Positions 58,298-61,582 of a DNA stretch of 61,582 nucleotides are shown here, piece after piece. The DNA lies in NCBI GenBank assembly GCA_965644295.1, contig CBFFRP010000396.1:1-61582 (forward strand). Direction: 5' to 3'. This DNA is from Paraphysomonas bandaiensis. Taxonomy: Eukaryota; Chrysophyceae. The notes beneath the pieces were generated by a model, which saw only the letters and a list, made by a program, of their open reading frames with translations, made no database searches and was not told the DNA's origin. Position 1 is the stretch's first letter. Each line of letters starts with the position of its first letter. Both the position numbers and the translations under genes were made by a program.

Positions 58298-59041
58298 TGT
58301 AACAAGTAACTAGCTAATATAGAGATAAAAATGCTTATTACTTTGCCCTGCAACTGCCTGAGCACCCTCAAGCACTTATCTGAAGACACCTCCTCAAACG
58401 TGTTAACAGCAAGGCTAGTAACATAATAATGACAGCACATAGAACACAAACAACTCATACAGAACCATTTACATTCTATGAACTATCTAGAAACACAGCA
58501 GAGAACATAGAACAATATTCTGCAGAAAATTCAGCAACATTTCACCAATTTTGTGGAGATATTCACCTTCTGGAAGATTTACGTAGAGGCCTATAGGAAG
58601 AGCCTTAAACCAACTCAACAGCCACAGACCAAAAATGCAGTGACTAGCCAATCAGCGTTCAGCAGTAATACATAATACAGCAGCTGTATAATCTGTATAA
58701 TGATATTCCCTACATGTACCTATAACTGCATCATTGCGTACTTATGTACCTCGTGTCACACAACACACTCTGCAAACACATCACCACCAAGTACAGTCCG
58801 TATTCCAACACCATACAGTATACAAAACAGTATAACTCGAGTACACCAATCAGATCTCTCCATTGCCCATACAGCAAAAACAGTGGCACTTGTAATCCGA
58901 GAGTGAAGTGGAAGTGTGTCTTCATCCGAAGATAAGATGCAGGCTGTACATACACACACAGTCCACTAGAGCCCCCCTTGTAGCATATTAACCTCACTGG
59001 TCTTTTGTGGTATGCGATGAGTTTGACGCCTCGGCGTTACA
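58298..59041 (-). repeat. gypsy 3' LTR (about 744 bp)
   Basis: The inner edge is set by the polypurine tract. Going left from it, the LTR begins on the minus strand with TGTAACGCC (+ strand end GGCGTTACA at 59041). The likely outer edge is TGTAACAAG at 58298 on the + strand, which gives matched TGTAAC/GTTACA ends. The other LTR lies outside the window, so the length cannot be confirmed here. Confidence 0.65.
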
Positions 59042-59060
59042 CTGCCCCCTCCCCCTCTCT
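59042..59060 (-). promoter_or_regulatory. polypurine tract of the gypsy element
   Basis: On the minus strand the run AGAGAGGGGGAGGGGGCAG directly precedes the LTR start TGTAACG, the standard primer position for plus-strand DNA synthesis in LTR retrotransposons. Confidence 0.75.
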
Positions 59061-59066
59061 GTTATG

Positions 59067-61582
59067 CTATTCAACTATGCGGGGATACCTTTTGGCTATG
59101 TCTGCATCCACCAGCACCATGTAGGTCTCATCGAAGGTCTTGACGGAGCCCCACGCAAACACAAGATAATTATCAAGGGCGTAAGTAGCACCATTAAGCA
59201 GAAAACGAGCGCTAATCTTCTTTTTAGATGTCCTGTGGTACCAATGCGTGTATTCGAAGACCACCACATACGATTTTGTAGAAAAGTCTGGAAGGTCCAA
59301 GCTCTGATACCACTGATCCCCAAAGAAACGAAGATCCACATACACTCTATCACCTACTTGCACTGCTGTGACGTCTGCCCTCCTGAGCTGAGTCTTGAAA
59401 GGAGTGACCTGATTCTGATCCAGGATGAGGTGATGTAAGTACTTCCTAGATTTACAGAAATCTTCATATGCCTGACAATCGAATAGATCTCTACTCCATG
59501 GTACTTCCAGTATGTCCCCATCTGCATACTCCACAATGAATGTCATGCTAGTACGGTGGTTGGAATCTCCCTTGTACCCATGAATCACCATGACTCTGAA
59601 TTGCTCTTGATCTCGGATGGCAGCTTCCACGGCATCCTCCTTTGAACCCACAAAGTACTCTAGGTCAGTTACAGAATATTTGTGAATAGCCCCTGTTAAT
59701 ACATTTCTGCAGTCTACGTCATTCTTGTACTGGTGAACTACCTCGAAAGGTCCCTTGCGTTTTGTAGACAGCTTCGGCACCGGTCTCACTCCTGGGTCGT
59801 ACAAGACCAGATCCCCTTTCTGGAATTTGTTCTGGGGACCCATCCTCTGGTTAGGACCCTCCACTCTCTTCTTGATCAGAGTCTCTTGGTATTGTCTAGA
59901 TGCGTTGCGTAACTGGTGAAGGTTCTCGTGCATCTTCTGGAGGTATAGATGCTCAAGGACGCGCTCGAATTTCTTCGCGAGATCACTATAGACTGAGTCT
60001 GGTGTCCCAAAAGTCAGCTCAAATGGAGTATAGTTTGTCTCTGCTGATCTGTGTGTGTTGAGAATGATTTGGACGCTGGGGATGAAGGTTGGGTCGTCAA
60101 AAACATCCTTCTCTCTGGTGTCATATACCAATGCTCGCAAGTGTCGTCCCACTTCCTTATTCACCCGCTCGCAACCATTGACATGTTTGTTCGCAATGCT
60201 GAAGACATGCCGAACTCCCACCAGATCGGTCAATTCCTTGAATAACGCTGAATTTAAATCTGGTCCCAAATCAGATATGATCATGTCAGTAAAACCGAAA
60301 TTCGCCCAATACTTCCAGACTGAATCCGCCAGGGTCTTTGCTGAGCATCCTTTCACTGGGTTCAAAAACGCTAGCTCCGTAAACAAATTCACAATGACGT
60401 TAATGTGTGTCTCTCCATTGCGGCCGTGGGGTGTAATGGCTAATGCATCTATACCGATTGCGGTCCTGTGTGTTGGAGGTTTCAAGTGTCTCTGCACAGG
60501 GATCAGCCGAGTTTTCATCTCCCTCCTGGACTTCTGGCAATTTGCGCATCGGTCTATATAGTCCTTAACTTGTCGCTGGGATATGCCATGCCCAGGGAAA
60601 TCCCTGTTCAGTCTCCTCCAGGTCTCGCGCTCTCCCCAGTGTCCGACTTGGGCATTGTGAACCTGATCTAAACACTCCGTTGGTGTGAGCTGCAAATGGT
60701 TAGGGGTGGGTTTGATCTCCTCTCCTAGCACCTCTTCCTCATCAAACATATTGCATAAGGTACTCATGCGCTGTTCATATTCTAACTCCTCCTCCTCAAA
60801 TTCGTCATCTTCATTACACAGGTGGCATAGCCCTTCCGCTGTATGACAATCTTCATGCTCGTCCTCTTCAGCAACACATAGATGGAGTCTGGAGAGTGTA
60901 TCGGCCAGTACATTTTCTTTTCCAGGGATATGTCTCACCTTAAACACAAATGACTGCAGGTAAATTCTCCATCGTATAATCTTGGGTACTTCTGACGCTT
61001 CTATCCATCTCAGGTTGTTATGATCCGTCTCCAACAAAAACTCCTTCCCGATTAGATAATACGCCAGTCTCTTGACCACATAGTAGATTGCAAATCCCTC
61101 CTGCTCAATAGTATCCCACTTCTGTGCTTGCTTAGAGAATCTTTTGGAGATCAGCGCTATAATTTGCTCCTCCTTTGAACCGTCTGCATGTGTCTTGATT
61201 TGAATGAGGACTCCGCCAACACCTATCTCACTCGCATCAGTTCTTATCACCCATGGCAGCTCGTAATCTGGGTAATGAAGTGCACATGCCTCTTGCAAAT
61301 CCTTCTTGAAATCTTCGAATTCCTGTCTATAGTCGTGCTCCCACTTTGACTCATCTGACCAGTCGAATTCAGGTTTCGTAAGATCTGTCAAATGTCTAAC
61401 TTTCTCACTGTAATTTTTCACAAAAGGTGCAAAGAAAACTCCACATCCTAATAATGATCTGATTTTCTTGGATCTGTTCCCGGATTCTGGAAAAGGTATC
61501 TCAAGTAATGCAGCCTTTCTATCCTCTGTCAACTCAAAGCTCTGGTGCTTACATCTATAGCCAAAGAACTTGACTTCTCCAA
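59067..61582 (-). CDS. gypsy-type LTR retrotransposon polyprotein (RT end, RNase H, integrase), cut by window edge
   Basis: A single unbroken frame runs to the right-hand edge of the window, so the N-terminal half (gag, protease, most of RT) lies outside. In order it shows the RT connection (VRHLTDLTKPEFDW), RNase H with Asp in RTDASEIGVGG and LETDHNNLRW, the His/Cys zinc module (HWGERETWRR, DRCANCQKS) and an integrase core with GIDALAI, IISDLGPDLN and NGCERVNKEV (D, D, E). The C-terminal region has VLYDPGVRPVP and an EYADGDILEVPW segment that could be a chromo-like tail. The intact frame and standard order suggest recent activity. It inserted into copia 2. Confidence 0.9.
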   Translation of the reverse strand, partial: GEVKFFGYRCKHQSFELTEDRKAALLEIPFPESGNRSKKIRSLLGCGVFFAPFVKNYSEKVRHLTDLTKPEFDWSDESKWEHDYRQEFEDFKKDLQEACALHYPDYELPWVIRTDASEIGVGGVLIQIKTHADGSKEEQIIALISKRFSKQAQKWDTIEQEGFAIYYVVKRLAYYLIGKEFLLETDHNNLRWIEASEVPKIIRWRIYLQSFVFKVRHIPGKENVLADTLSRLHLCVAEEDEHEDCHTAEGLCHLCNEDDEFEEEELEYEQRMSTLCNMFDEEEVLGEEIKPTPNHLQLTPTECLDQVHNAQVGHWGERETWRRLNRDFPGHGISQRQVKDYIDRCANCQKSRREMKTRLIPVQRHLKPPTHRTAIGIDALAITPHGRNGETHINVIVNLFTELAFLNPVKGCSAKTLADSVWKYWANFGFTDMIISDLGPDLNSALFKELTDLVGVRHVFSIANKHVNGCERVNKEVGRHLRALVYDTREKDVFDDPTFIPSVQIILNTHRSAETNYTPFELTFGTPDSVYSDLAKKFERVLEHLYLQKMHENLHQLRNASRQYQETLIKKRVEGPNQRMGPQNKFQKGDLVLYDPGVRPVPKLSTKRKGPFEVVHQYKNDVDCRNVLTGAIHKYSVTDLEYFVGSKEDAVEAAIRDQEQFRVMVIHGYKGDSNHRTSMTFIVEYADGDILEVPWSRDLFDCQAYEDFCKSRKYLHHLILDQNQVTPFKTQLRRADVTAVQVGDRVYVDLRFFGDQWYQSLDLPDFSTKSYVVVFEYTHWYHRTSKKKISARFLLNGATYALDNYLVFAWGSVKTFDETYMVLVDADIAKRYPRIVE

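Noticed and set aside
58700-58997. Small frames inside the gypsy LTR
   Set aside because: They overlap each other on both strands inside a non-coding LTR.
60055-60561. 168-codon plus-strand frame
   Set aside because: It is antisense to the gypsy integrase, whose domains are clear.
1-61582. tRNA, rRNA or other structural RNA genes
   Set aside because: I scanned for T-loop GGTTCRA-like motifs with matching stems and saw none convincing. A covariance-model search could still find one.

Overview
This is a nuclear genome window from a unicellular eukaryote. Conserved eukaryotic proteins are split by many very short spliceosomal introns. Every intron I could place exactly is 43-62 bp, and joining the exons keeps the frame to the base in importin-alpha, the mitochondrial release factor, COG1, the TrhO-like protein, the carrier and the hybrid kinase. 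A CHASE-type hybrid histidine kinase, Crypton recombinase relics, and copia, gypsy, non-LTR and hAT elements make a protist such as a stramenopile plausible, but the lineage is an inference and I do not name a species.

Layout. 1-7000 is a transposon and virus graveyard. It holds two decayed Crypton tyrosine-recombinase genes (396-1332 and about 6438-6950). Between them lies a very AT-rich virus-like island (about 1500-4300) with a fibre-like protein, a NUMOD4-HNH-AP2 endonuclease, a small novel protein and several palindromes. A 2-oxoglutarate oxygenase gene (4539-5300) follows. Two CATA microsatellites (about 5387-5715 and 8122-8618) flank the second Crypton relic. 8701-48943 is the gene-rich core: mitochondrial carrier (+), importin-alpha (-), TrhO/TSTD2-like rhodanese (+), ALG12 (-), a ubiquitin-protease-like protein that has lost its catalytic residues (-), COG1 with an EF-hand (+), hybrid histidine kinase (+), cysteinyl-tRNA synthetase (-), ornithine decarboxylase (+), mitochondrial RF1 (-) and nucleoporin Nup155 (+). 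Many neighbours are head-to-head with 0.4-0.9 kb between starts. 48944-61582 is nested retrotransposons. One copia element (50250 to about 55100) is split by a 970-bp antisense non-LTR fragment with a 15-bp target duplication. A second copia relic (about 56985-58297) is cut by a gypsy element (58298 to the window edge).

The host genes are housekeeping: nuclear transport (importin-alpha, Nup155), Golgi and ER glycosylation and trafficking (ALG12, COG1), organelle translation (RF1, CysRS), tRNA modification, polyamine synthesis and signalling. No operon logic applies. The most interesting items are the virus-like island with its duplicated gene start and self-complementary repeats, the inactivated ubiquitin protease, the calcium-binding motif inside COG1, and several insertion junctions that can be read to the base.
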